From: Actinomycetes bacterium
GTDB lineage: Bacteria; Actinomycetota; Actinomycetes; Actinomycetales; Microbacteriaceae
Direction of reading: 5' to 3'
DNA length: 10,305 bases
Assembly (NCBI GenBank): GCA_023390155.1
Contig: JAEWDJ010000254.1
Coordinates: forward strand, 1-10,305
Shown here one piece after another: positions 1 to 6,230 of the stretch. The notes below the pieces were generated by a model. The model saw only the letters and a list, made by a program, of their open reading frames with translations, did no database searches and was not told where the DNA came from. Positions within the stretch are counted from its first letter, which is position 1. Every line of letters begins with the position of its first letter. The position numbers and the translations under genes are program-made.

Positions 1-1332
1 TTCTTCCTCTTCGGCGGTGTCGCCGCCGTCTGGCTGGCCTGGATGGTCTTCACGGAGAGCTTCAGCTGGGGCTGGTTCCTCGTCCTGTTCTTCCTGCTCT
101 TCTGGCTGGTGCTCGCGTACCTCGTCCTGCCGCGCCTGCACCGCATCCTGACGCAGATCTACGTGCCCGACTACTTCATCGGCCGCGCCCGCACGAGCGA
201 TGGCCTCCTCGGCGACCCCGTCAATCTCGCGCTGCTCGGCAGCGAGGCGCAGCTCGACGACGCCATGCGCGCCGCCGGCTGGACCCGCGCCGACGACGTC
301 ACCCTCGCCTCGAGTCGCCGCATCGTCACCTCGACGCTTCTGCGCCGCAGCTACGACGAGGCGCCCGTCAGCCCGCTGTTCCTGTTCGGCCACCAGCAGG
401 ACGCCGCCTACCAGCAGGAGGTGCTGGGCAACCCCGCCAAGCGCCACCACGTCCGCTTCTGGAAGTGCCCGGACGGCTGGCTCCTCCCCGGCGGCCACAA
501 GGTCGACTGGCTCGCCGCCGGCACCTTCGACAAGTCGGTCGGGTTCTCGCTGTTCACCCTCCAGATCACCCACAAGATCGACGCGAACACCGACATCGAG
601 CGCGACCACATCGTCTCGACCCTGCTCGCCGCCGATGTCGGGGCGGAGGTGTCCGTCATCCGGGACTTCTCCACCGGCTACCACTCCCGCAACGGCGGCG
701 GCGACAGCATCGAGACCGACGGCGACCTCCCCGTCGTCGACCTCGCGCGCGTCCCCGTGGACCTCGAAGCCCAGCGCGTCGTCCAGCTCGCCGAGGCCCG
801 CCGCCTCGCGCTCGCCGAGCGCCGCCCGGTCCCGACCGCCCTCGGTGTCCTCTTGATGCTCCTCCGCGTGATCGCCGGCGCCGTCTTCGTCGCCCTCACC
901 ATCCTGAGCTGGAACCTCTGGATCGACTCCCTCCTGGACTCGGGCGACCTGGTGGGCGTCACCCGCCAGCAGGCCGACCTCGTCTTCGGCATCCTCCTCG
1001 GCATCTTCGCCGCCGGCCTGGTCTTCTACTTCCTCCTCGCCCTCCTCGTCTTCTTCGGCAGCAACTGGGCCCGCATCGCCTCCATGTCCTACAGCGCCCT
1101 CCTGATCGTCTTCGCCGCCATCGACTTCTTCAACGGCGGCCCCCAGATCACCCTCCGCAACAACCTCCTCGGCCTCCCCCTCGACATCCTCGTCGTCCTC
1201 GCCCTCTCCTCCCAGCGCGCCCGCATCTGGGCCCGCCGCCCCCGCGCCCTCCGCACACCCGGCACCCCGGCCGCCGACGCGGCGGCGCTCGCCGCCGAAC
1301 GGGCAGCGGCGGACGAGACGCAGGCGCGCTAG
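1..1332 (+). CDS. LssY C-terminal-domain membrane protein (5' end outside window)
   Basis: The frame is open from base 1, so the true start lies upstream; the first internal ATG is at 43 but it sits inside a membrane segment, so I treat the gene as partial (443 residues visible). Seen: two hydrophobic segments at about residues 1-17 and 24-44 of the visible part, then a soluble region (about 65-250) with the hallmark strings GDPVNLALLGS, AGWTRAD, PVSPLFLFG, QDAAYQQEV, RHHVRFW and QITHKID. A C-terminal bundle of about four hydrophobic segments follows, then a short Ala/Arg-rich tail. Known: this is the LssY C-terminus family, often fused to DedA/SNARE-like or PAP2 phosphatase membrane domains; its biochemical role is not established. 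Inferred: integral cytoplasmic-membrane protein. The gene converges with the antiporter gene 48 bp away; I see no clear terminator hairpin in that gap. Confidence 0.8.
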   Translation, partial: FFLFGGVAAVWLAWMVFTESFSWGWFLVLFFLLFWLVLAYLVLPRLHRILTQIYVPDYFIGRARTSDGLLGDPVNLALLGSEAQLDDAMRAAGWTRADDVTLASSRRIVTSTLLRRSYDEAPVSPLFLFGHQQDAAYQQEVLGNPAKRHHVRFWKCPDGWLLPGGHKVDWLAAGTFDKSVGFSLFTLQITHKIDANTDIERDHIVSTLLAADVGAEVSVIRDFSTGYHSRNGGGDSIETDGDLPVVDLARVPVDLEAQRVVQLAEARRLALAERRPVPTALGVLLMLLRVIAGAVFVALTILSWNLWIDSLLDSGDLVGVTRQQADLVFGILLGIFAAGLVFYFLLALLVFFGSNWARIASMSYSALLIVFAAIDFFNGGPQITLRNNLLGLPLDILVVLALSSQRARIWARRPRALRTPGTPAADAAALAAERAAADETQAR

Positions 1333-1380
1333 CCCGCCTCTACGCTGCCGGCTTCCGAACGATCGCCGACACGCGACCCC

Positions 1381-2976
1381 TCACATCAACGACCTCTTCC
1401 CACCTGGCCCCGACGACTTCAGCGCCGCCTCCTCCGCGTCCAGGAACGCCAGCACAGACCGCACCGCCGGCTCCTGGTACCGCCCCTCGGCGCGAGCGGT
1501 CAGCACCGCCTGGCGTTCGGCGACGATCATCGTGCGGCGCAGGTGCCGGTATTCGAGCGGGGTGTCCTCGTTCTCGTCGGGGGAGGGGTTCTCGAGGGCG
1601 TCGGAGAGGAACACGGCGTTGATGCGGAGGCGTTCGAGGACGCGCTGGTCCTCGTTGCCGGTGACCTGCGTCTCCAGGTGCTCCAGGCCGGCCGTCTGCG
1701 CCTCGGCGAGGAGGCGCTGCATCTCGCTCGCCTCCTGTGCGAAGTCCGGCGAGGGCAGGTGGAGGCGGCGGATGATCCACGGCAGCGCCAGCCCCTCGAG
1801 CAGGGTCGCCACCACGACCACGAACGCCAGGAACTGCAGGAACTCACGGTGCGGCGTCTCCTTCGGCAGGAGGAAGACCGCGGCCAGCGTCACCACGCCG
1901 CGGATTCCCGCGAACGACACCGCGATCCCGGTCGGCCACGACCAGCCGCGCTCACGGAGCCGCTGCGGACCGTACCGGTACAGGGCCGTCGTCCCGACCA
2001 TCCAGGCGAAGCGGGCGAGGAACAGCGCCACGAGCACCACCACGCTGATGATCACCGTCTGCGGCACCGTGATCCCCGACCGGAACGCCCCGCTCAGGAT
2101 GCTGGACAGCTCGAGCCCGATGAACAGGAAGACCGCGTTCTCCAGCAGGAACTGGATGGTGCGCCAATTGATGGTCTCGGCGATGCGCGCCTCCGCGGTC
2201 TGGATCGTCGGCGACCGGTAGCCGAGGTACAGCCCGGCGACGACGACCGACAGGATCCCCGAACCATGGAGGAACTGCGACGGGATGAACGCCAGGTACG
2301 GCGTGACGAGCCCGAGGGAGGTGTCCAGCACGGGGGAGCGCAGCTGCTTGCGGATGATCGCGAGCACGAAGCCCACGCCGAGACCGACCCCGATTCCCAC
2401 CACGACCGCCAACCCGAACTCGCCGGCGATCGCCCACGGGTTGATGACGCTCACGATGGCCGCGATGCTCGCGTTGAGCGCGACGAGAGCCGTGGCGTCG
2501 TTCAGCAGGCTCTCGCCCTCCAGCACCGTGACGAGTCGCCGGGGGAGGTGCCCCCGCCCGGCGATCGCCGTCACCGCGACCGTGTCCGTCGGCGCGACCA
2601 CGGCTCCGAAGGCGAACGCCGCTGCCAGCGTGATCGCGGGGACGACCAGCCAGGTCGCGAATCCCACGACCACCACCGTGAACGCGACCAGGCCGACCGA
2701 GAGCAGCAGGATGCCGTCGCGCCTCGCGCGCACGTCCACGATGGAGGTCTGGATCGCCGCCGCGAACAGGAGGGGCGGCAGCAACCCGTACAGCACGACC
2801 TCCGGCTCGAGCGCGACCTGCGGCACGCCCGGGATGAAGGACGCGACCGCCCCCACGACGACCAGCACCACCGGAGCCGACCAGCCCACCCGCCGGGACA
2901 GCCCGGTGACCGTGACCGTGACGAGGACGAACGACACGATCCAGACGATGGTTGTTACCGGATCCATGCTGTTCAT
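1381..2976 (-). CDS. Na+/H+ antiporter, CPA1 (NhaP-like) family
   Basis: A 531-residue membrane antiporter expected to exchange cytoplasmic Na+ (or K+) for external H+ in pH and salt homeostasis. Seen: about 11-12 hydrophobic segments over residues 5-405; the APTDTVAV motif at 128-135; the Asn-Asp pair N159-D160 in GESLLNDATALV, which is the ion-binding signature of electroneutral CPA1 members; and GIRGVVTLAAV near 357-367 carrying the conserved Arg. A cytosolic, charged, helical tail of about 125 residues follows (from about 408). Length and layout fit the bacterial CPA1 group with a hydrophilic tail. It lies 63 bp downstream of trhO on the same strand and is probably co-transcribed. Neither ATG (2976, or the next in-frame one at 2967) has a good Shine-Dalgarno sequence, so the exact start is uncertain by three codons. 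Ion specificity cannot be read from sequence. Confidence 0.9.
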   Translation of the reverse strand: MNSMDPVTTIVWIVSFVLVTVTVTGLSRRVGWSAPVVLVVVGAVASFIPGVPQVALEPEVVLYGLLPPLLFAAAIQTSIVDVRARRDGILLLSVGLVAFTVVVVGFATWLVVPAITLAAAFAFGAVVAPTDTVAVTAIAGRGHLPRRLVTVLEGESLLNDATALVALNASIAAIVSVINPWAIAGEFGLAVVVGIGVGLGVGFVLAIIRKQLRSPVLDTSLGLVTPYLAFIPSQFLHGSGILSVVVAGLYLGYRSPTIQTAEARIAETINWRTIQFLLENAVFLFIGLELSSILSGAFRSGITVPQTVIISVVVLVALFLARFAWMVGTTALYRYGPQRLRERGWSWPTGIAVSFAGIRGVVTLAAVFLLPKETPHREFLQFLAFVVVVATLLEGLALPWIIRRLHLPSPDFAQEASEMQRLLAEAQTAGLEHLETQVTGNEDQRVLERLRINAVFLSDALENPSPDENEDTPLEYRHLRRTMIVAERQAVLTARAEGRYQEPAVRSVLAFLDAEEAALKSSGPGGKRSLM

Positions 2977-3039
2977 GATGGCCGCAACGCGAAGAGGCCA
3001 GCAATGGTTCCCACGAGTCCGTGGAGAGGGCGTTCGCGG

Positions 3040-3954
3040 TCAGCGATGGGGAGAAACGGGTGCACTCGCTCCGCCGTGCGCGACGCAGGCGACCGCGTCG
3101 CACCCCTCGCACACCACCAGCTGCTCGCGGCACGACGCGTCGACACAGTTGCGCATCCGGCTCGTCGCCTCGCCGCATCCCGCACACCGCCCGATCACCG
3201 CGGGATCCTCGCCGAAGGTGACGGACCCGCGACCGTCGAACACGTACAGCGACCCCTCCCACAGGCCGGAATCGCCGAACGCCTCCCCGTACCGCACGAC
3301 CCCGCCGTCGAGCTGGTAGACCTCCTCGAACCCGCGCGAACGCATCAGCCCGGAGAGCACCTCGCAGCGGATGCCTCCCGTGCAGTACGTCACGACGGGC
3401 TTGCCCTTGAGGTGGTCGTACTTGCCGCTGTCCAGCTCGGCCACGAACTCCCGGGTCGTCGACACGTCGGGCACCACCGCGTCGCGGAACCGGCCGATCT
3501 CCGCCTCGAACCGGTTGCGGCCGTCGAAGAACACCACGTCGTCGCGCTCCTCGACCAGCCGATGCAGTTCAGCCGGCGCGAGGCGCTCGCCGCCTCCGAC
3601 GACGCCCGAGGCATCGACACGCAGCTCGTCGGGCGCCCCGAACGAGACGATCTCCTCCCGCACCCGCACGGAGAGCTTCGGGAAGTCGAGGCTGCGCCCC
3701 TCCTCATCGAGCCCGGATCCGTCGCTCCACTTGGCGTCCATCCCGTGGAACCCCGCGTACCCGCGCGTCTTCCGCAGGTAGCGCTTCATCGCTCCGAGCT
3801 CGCCGCCGACCGTGCCGTTGATGCCGTCCTTCGAGATCAGGATGCGCCCGCGCAGCCCCAGCGACTCGCACAGGTCGCGCTGCCACAGCCGGATCGCCTC
3901 CGGGTCGGGGAGCGGAGTGAACGCGTAGTAGAGCAGGATCTTCGGGACGGGCAC
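3040..3954 (-). CDS. trhO: tRNA uridine(34) hydroxylase / rhodanese-related protein
   Basis: TrhO (YceA family) makes 5-hydroxyuridine at wobble position 34 of tRNA, using prephenate-independent O2 chemistry. Seen in the 304 residues: an N-terminal ferredoxin-like region with GRILISKDGINGTVGG (36-51); a rhodanese domain from about 115 to 225 containing DGRNRFEAEIGRF and the active-site loop YCTGGIRCE, with the predicted catalytic Cys at 191 and a second Cys at 197; and a C-terminal Cys-rich domain with Cys at 257, 260, 270, 275, 282, 285 and 290, laid out like the family's rhodanese C-terminal domain. The start is GTG (3952-3954). A TACCAT box exactly 6 nt upstream and the lack of a Shine-Dalgarno sequence suggest a leaderless mRNA. 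It is divergent from ppm1 and likely leads a transcript continuing into the antiporter. Older annotation would call it a sulfurtransferase. Confidence 0.92.
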   Translation of the reverse strand: MPVPKILLYYAFTPLPDPEAIRLWQRDLCESLGLRGRILISKDGINGTVGGELGAMKRYLRKTRGYAGFHGMDAKWSDGSGLDEEGRSLDFPKLSVRVREEIVSFGAPDELRVDASGVVGGGERLAPAELHRLVEERDDVVFFDGRNRFEAEIGRFRDAVVPDVSTTREFVAELDSGKYDHLKGKPVVTYCTGGIRCEVLSGLMRSRGFEEVYQLDGGVVRYGEAFGDSGLWEGSLYVFDGRGSVTFGEDPAVIGRCAGCGEATSRMRNCVDASCREQLVVCEGCDAVACVAHGGASAPVSPHR

Positions 3955-3966
3955 CCCACGATGGTA
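3952..3966 (-). promoter_or_regulatory. Leaderless promoter of trhO (-10 box TACCAT)
   Basis: On the minus strand TACCAT (plus positions 3961-3966) is followed by exactly 6 nt and then the GTG start, so transcription would begin at or next to the start codon. No purine-rich ribosome-binding site precedes the GTG. A -35 box at the usual distance is not recognisable in this GC-only stretch. The call rests on the -10 match and its exact spacing, shared with three other genes in the window. Confidence 0.5.
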
Positions 3967-4060
3967 GGCGACGGCGCGTGAGCCGCGCGGGCCGCCTGTA
4001 ACTGCGAACGCCGGAAGAACTCGTTCTCCTCCCGTTCAGCCAGTTCGGGCAATCTTGGAG

Positions 4061-4066
4061 TAGCGT
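4061..4066 (+). promoter_or_regulatory. Possible -10 box (TAGCGT) for ppm1
   Basis: TAGCGT fits TAnnnT and lies 31 nt before the TTG start, which would give a short 5' leader of about 25 nt holding the Shine-Dalgarno sequence. No good -35 hexamer is seen at 16-19 nt upstream (TTCAGC at 4035-4040 is 20 nt away). Weak. Confidence 0.3.
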
Positions 4067-4083
4067 CCCAGGCGCACCTCTGC

Positions 4084-4090
4084 AGAAAGG
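4084..4090 (+). promoter_or_regulatory. Ribosome-binding site deciding the TTG start of ppm1
   Basis: AGAAAGG is exactly complementary to the usual 3' end of 16S rRNA (CCUUUCU) and stands 7 nt before TTG at 4098. It supports the unusual TTG start: no ATG in this frame lies nearby, and the first residues from the TTG already begin the conserved nucleotide-sugar-binding strand. Confidence 0.7.
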
Positions 4091-4097
4091 CGGTTCC

Positions 4098-4877
4098 TTG
4101 CGAACCCTCGTCATCATCCCCACGTACAACGAGCGGGAGAACGTCGGTCCCATCGTCGGGCGCGTCCGCGCGTCTGTGCCCGGGGTCGAGGTGCTCGTGG
4201 TGGACGACAATTCGCCCGACGGCACCGGCGAGATCGCCGACGCCCTGGCGGCGACGGATGCGAGCGTGCACGTCCTCCACCGCGCCGGCAAGGACGGTCT
4301 GGGCGCCGCCTACCGCGAGGGGATGCGCTGGGCGCTCGACGCCGGCTACGACCGCGTCGTCGAGATGGACGCGGACGGCTCGCACCGGCCGGAGGAACTG
4401 CAGCGCCTCCTCGACGCCCTCGGCGGCGAGGAGGGCAGGGTTGGCGCGGATCTCGTGCTCGGATCGCGGTGGGTCCCGGGCGGTGGCGTGGTCAACTGGC
4501 CTGCGCGCCGACAGCTGCTCTCCCGCGGAGGAAGCACCTACTCGCGCATCGCGCTGGGCGTGCCGGCGCGGGACGTGACCGGCGGCTACCGAGCGTTCAC
4601 CGCCGACGCGCTGCGCCGCATCCACTTCGACGACGTCGAGAGCCAGGGTTACTGCTTCCAGATCGACATGCTGCGCCGCGCCTACCGCGCCGGCCTCACC
4701 GTCGCCGAAGTGCCGATCACCTTCGTCGAACGCGAGCACGGCGCCTCCAAGATGACCGGCGCCATCGTCGCGGAGGCCATGCTCCGTGTCACGGGCTGGG
4801 GCATCACCGGCCTGCCCGCCCGGTTCCGGCGCCGTCCCGTTCCTGTGCCGGTCACGGAGTCGGCACAGCGCGTCTGA
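4098..4877 (+). CDS. ppm1: Polyprenol-phosphate mannose synthase (GT2 family)
   Basis: Transfers mannose from GDP-mannose to a polyprenyl phosphate on the inner face of the membrane, making the lipid-linked mannose donor for lipoglycans and protein O-mannosylation. Seen in 259 residues: LVIIPTYNERENV at 4-16 at the start of the GT2 fold; VVDDNSPDGT (34-43) with the paired Asp; the metal-binding DAD at 91-93 in EMDADGSHRPEE; GSRW at 122-125; DVTGGYRAF (159-167); and EVPITFVEREHGASKM (204-219), the typical dolichol-phosphate-mannose-synthase ending. There is no C-terminal membrane domain, as in soluble actinobacterial Ppm domains. In mycobacteria this activity is fused or adjacent to apolipoprotein N-acyltransferase; that partner is absent here. 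The start is TTG with a strong Shine-Dalgarno sequence. A related GT2 with another sugar specificity cannot be excluded, but the match is close. Confidence 0.88.
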   Translation: MRTLVIIPTYNERENVGPIVGRVRASVPGVEVLVVDDNSPDGTGEIADALAATDASVHVLHRAGKDGLGAAYREGMRWALDAGYDRVVEMDADGSHRPEELQRLLDALGGEEGRVGADLVLGSRWVPGGGVVNWPARRQLLSRGGSTYSRIALGVPARDVTGGYRAFTADALRRIHFDDVESQGYCFQIDMLRRAYRAGLTVAEVPITFVEREHGASKMTGAIVAEAMLRVTGWGITGLPARFRRRPVPVPVTESAQRV

Positions 4878-4923
4878 CGCCGGCCGGTTGTCCGCCCGTC
4901 ATCCGTTCGTCGCCCGGCGAGCG

Positions 4924-4938
4924 TAGGTTACGGGTATG
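4924..4938 (+). promoter_or_regulatory. Leaderless promoter of the PEBP gene (-10 box TAGGTT)
   Basis: TAGGTT (4924-4929), then 6 nt, then ATG at 4936. There is no Shine-Dalgarno sequence between box and start. The hexamer and spacing are identical to those in front of prpD (6214-6228). No clear -35 box. The gene could also receive readthrough from ppm1, which ends 58 bp upstream. Confidence 0.5.
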
Positions 4939-5469
4939 ACCTCGAACGATCCCCTCGAGCGCTTCGGCGCCGTGCCGCACTTCACCCTCACCAGCGACGA
5001 CGTCGCGGACGACCGGCCGCTCTCCCGCGAGCAGTGGGGCGCGGGCGGAGGCGGGGCCGACATCTCGCCGCAGCTCTCGTGGAGCGGCTTCCCGGCCGAG
5101 ACCAAGAGCTTCGCGGTGACGATCCACGACCCGGACGCGCCGACCGGCTCCGGGTTCTGGCACTGGGCGGTCTTCAACATCCCGGCGGACGTCACCTCCC
5201 TTTCGGCCGGAGCCGGTGCCGAGGGAGGCGCGAACCTCCCGCAGGGCGCCGCCATGCTCTCCAACGAACTGCGCTCCAAGAGCTTCACCGGGGCCGGACC
5301 TCCTCCCGGCACCGGCACCCACCACTACAACGTGATCGTCCACGCGCTGGACGTCGACCACCTGGACCTCGACCCCGAGTCGACGCCCGCCGTGCTCGGG
5401 TTCAACGCGCACTTCCACACGCTCGCGCGCGCGGTGCTCACGCCGATCGCGACGGCCGGCGACATCTGA
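4936..5469 (+). CDS. YbhB/YbcL family Raf-kinase-inhibitor-like (PEBP) protein
   Basis: A 177-residue member of the phosphatidylethanolamine-binding protein superfamily, in the bacterial YbhB/YbcL branch. Seen: DPDAP at 65-69 and the HW pair at 76-77 in GFWHWAVFNIP, which line the conserved anion-binding pocket; SPQLSWSG near 44-51; and the second conserved block GTGTHHYNVIVHALDV at 125-140. The full-length fold is present, with no signal peptide or membrane segment, so a cytoplasmic location is expected. Bacterial members have no settled function; effects on kinases or ligand binding are inferred from eukaryotic relatives. It lies 58 bp after ppm1 but appears to have its own leaderless promoter, and it converges with the lysE-like gene. 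Confidence 0.92.
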   Translation: MTSNDPLERFGAVPHFTLTSDDVADDRPLSREQWGAGGGGADISPQLSWSGFPAETKSFAVTIHDPDAPTGSGFWHWAVFNIPADVTSLSAGAGAEGGANLPQGAAMLSNELRSKSFTGAGPPPGTGTHHYNVIVHALDVDHLDLDPESTPAVLGFNAHFHTLARAVLTPIATAGDI

Positions 5470-5493
5470 GCGGAGGGCGGGGGAGGGCTCGCG

Positions 5494-5530
5494 CGGAACC
5501 GCGGGTTTCCGGCGGGCACTCCCGTGCCCG
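5494..5530. terminator. Hairpins between convergent genes, probable bidirectional terminator
   Basis: The 90-bp gap between the PEBP gene and the lysE-like gene holds a perfect 7-bp stem CGGGCAC/GTGCCCG (5513-5519 with 5524-5530) around a 4-nt loop. Just before it is a bulged stem, CGGAACC with GGTTTCCG (5494-5511). There is no T-tract on either side, which is common for actinobacterial terminators. Placement between convergent genes supports the call. Confidence 0.5.
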
Positions 5531-5535
5531 GTGCG

Positions 5536-5561
5536 GGCGCCTCGCGTCGGCGCCTCGCGTC
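5536..5561. repeat. Perfect 13-bp tandem duplication at the 3' end of the lysE-like gene
   Basis: GGCGCCTCGCGTC occurs twice with no gap (5536-5548 and 5549-5561). The second copy reaches two bases into the stop codon of the minus-strand gene (5560-5562), so the coding sequence is intact. It looks like a simple slippage duplication. Confidence 0.75.
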
Positions 5562-6195
5562 AGTGCTTCGAGCCGGTGAACGCGAGGATTCCGCCGAGCC
5601 CGATCATCAGCACGCCCCCGGTGGCACCCAGCCGTTCCACGCGCTTCGGCGAGCGCCCGAACCACTGACGGGCGGTTCCCGCTGCGAGTGCCCAGATGCT
5701 GTCGAAGATCAGCGCGAGCACCAGGAACACCACTCCGAGTTCGAACAGCTGCAGGGGGATGCTGCCCGCGCCGTAGTTCACGAACTGTGGCAGCACCGCG
5801 ACGAAGAACACGAGCGATTTGGGGTTGGTCAGGCCGACGAGGAAGCCTTCGCCCAGGATCCGCCACGGCGAGCGCGGCGGTGCCGCCTCGTGCGTCACCG
5901 CGGTGTGGCGGCGGTGCCGGATGGCCTGGATGCCGAGATAGACCAGGTAGGCCGCCCCCGCGAGTTTGATCACCGTGAAGACGACGACGGACTGCGCGAC
6001 GATCGCGCCGATCCCGAGCGCGACGGCGAGCACGAGCGGCAGCATCCCGAGCGCGTTGCCGAGCACGCTGAGCAGGCCGCCGGCGCGCCCCAGCGCCAGC
6101 GATCGGCCGATCACGAAGAGCACACTGGGCCCGGGGATCACGATGAGCGCCAGCGACGCGAGCGCGAACGCGAGCAGGGACGGGGCCGGAACCAT
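5560..6195 (-). CDS. LysE/RhtB family amino-acid exporter
   Basis: A 211-residue inner-membrane transporter expected to export amino acids or related small molecules. Seen: about six hydrophobic segments; the family motif IPGPSVLFVIG at 20-30; a loop with GLTNPKSLVFF at 121-131; and a C-terminal segment ending TGSKH. Length fits the family (about 200-220). The frame is open further upstream, but I place the start at ATG 6193-6195 because the protein then begins directly with the first membrane segment and a TACGCT box lies exactly 6 nt upstream; a longer form would run into prpD. It is divergent from prpD with a 30-bp gap and convergent with the PEBP gene. The substrate cannot be predicted; a link to propionate metabolism would rest on position only. 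Confidence 0.88.
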   Translation of the reverse strand: MVPAPSLLAFALASLALIVIPGPSVLFVIGRSLALGRAGGLLSVLGNALGMLPLVLAVALGIGAIVAQSVVVFTVIKLAGAAYLVYLGIQAIRHRRHTAVTHEAAPPRSPWRILGEGFLVGLTNPKSLVFFVAVLPQFVNYGAGSIPLQLFELGVVFLVLALIFDSIWALAAGTARQWFGRSPKRVERLGATGGVLMIGLGGILAFTGSKH

Positions 6196-6230
6196 GAGCA
6201 GAGCGTAGCGAGGTAGGTTCGATACGTGAA
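6193..6230 (-). promoter_or_regulatory. Leaderless promoter of the lysE-like gene
   Basis: On the minus strand: TTCACG (plus 6225-6230), a 17-nt spacer, TACGCT (plus 6202-6207), 6 nt, then ATG. The -35 candidate matches 4 of 6 bases of TTGACA and physically overlaps the GTG start codon of prpD. No Shine-Dalgarno sequence is present. Confidence 0.55.
6214..6228 (+). promoter_or_regulatory. Leaderless promoter of prpDBC (-10 box TAGGTT)
   Basis: TAGGTT (6214-6219), then 6 nt, then GTG at 6226, the same layout as at the PEBP gene. The expected -35 zone (about 6190-6197) overlaps the start codon of the divergent lysE-like gene and has no good match to TTGACA, which would fit an activator-dependent promoter. 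That last point is inference. Confidence 0.55.

Noticed and set aside
2977..3042. TrhO-antiporter fusion through the in-frame TGA
   Set aside because: The two genes share a frame by chance; each is a complete family member and the intervening 20 codons show no conserved sequence or recoding signal.
1543..3981. Long plus-strand open frame of about 812 codons opposite the antiporter and trhO genes
   Set aside because: It is rich in Arg, Asp, His and Pro with no domain, and lies antisense to two well-recognised genes; a typical GC-skew artefact.
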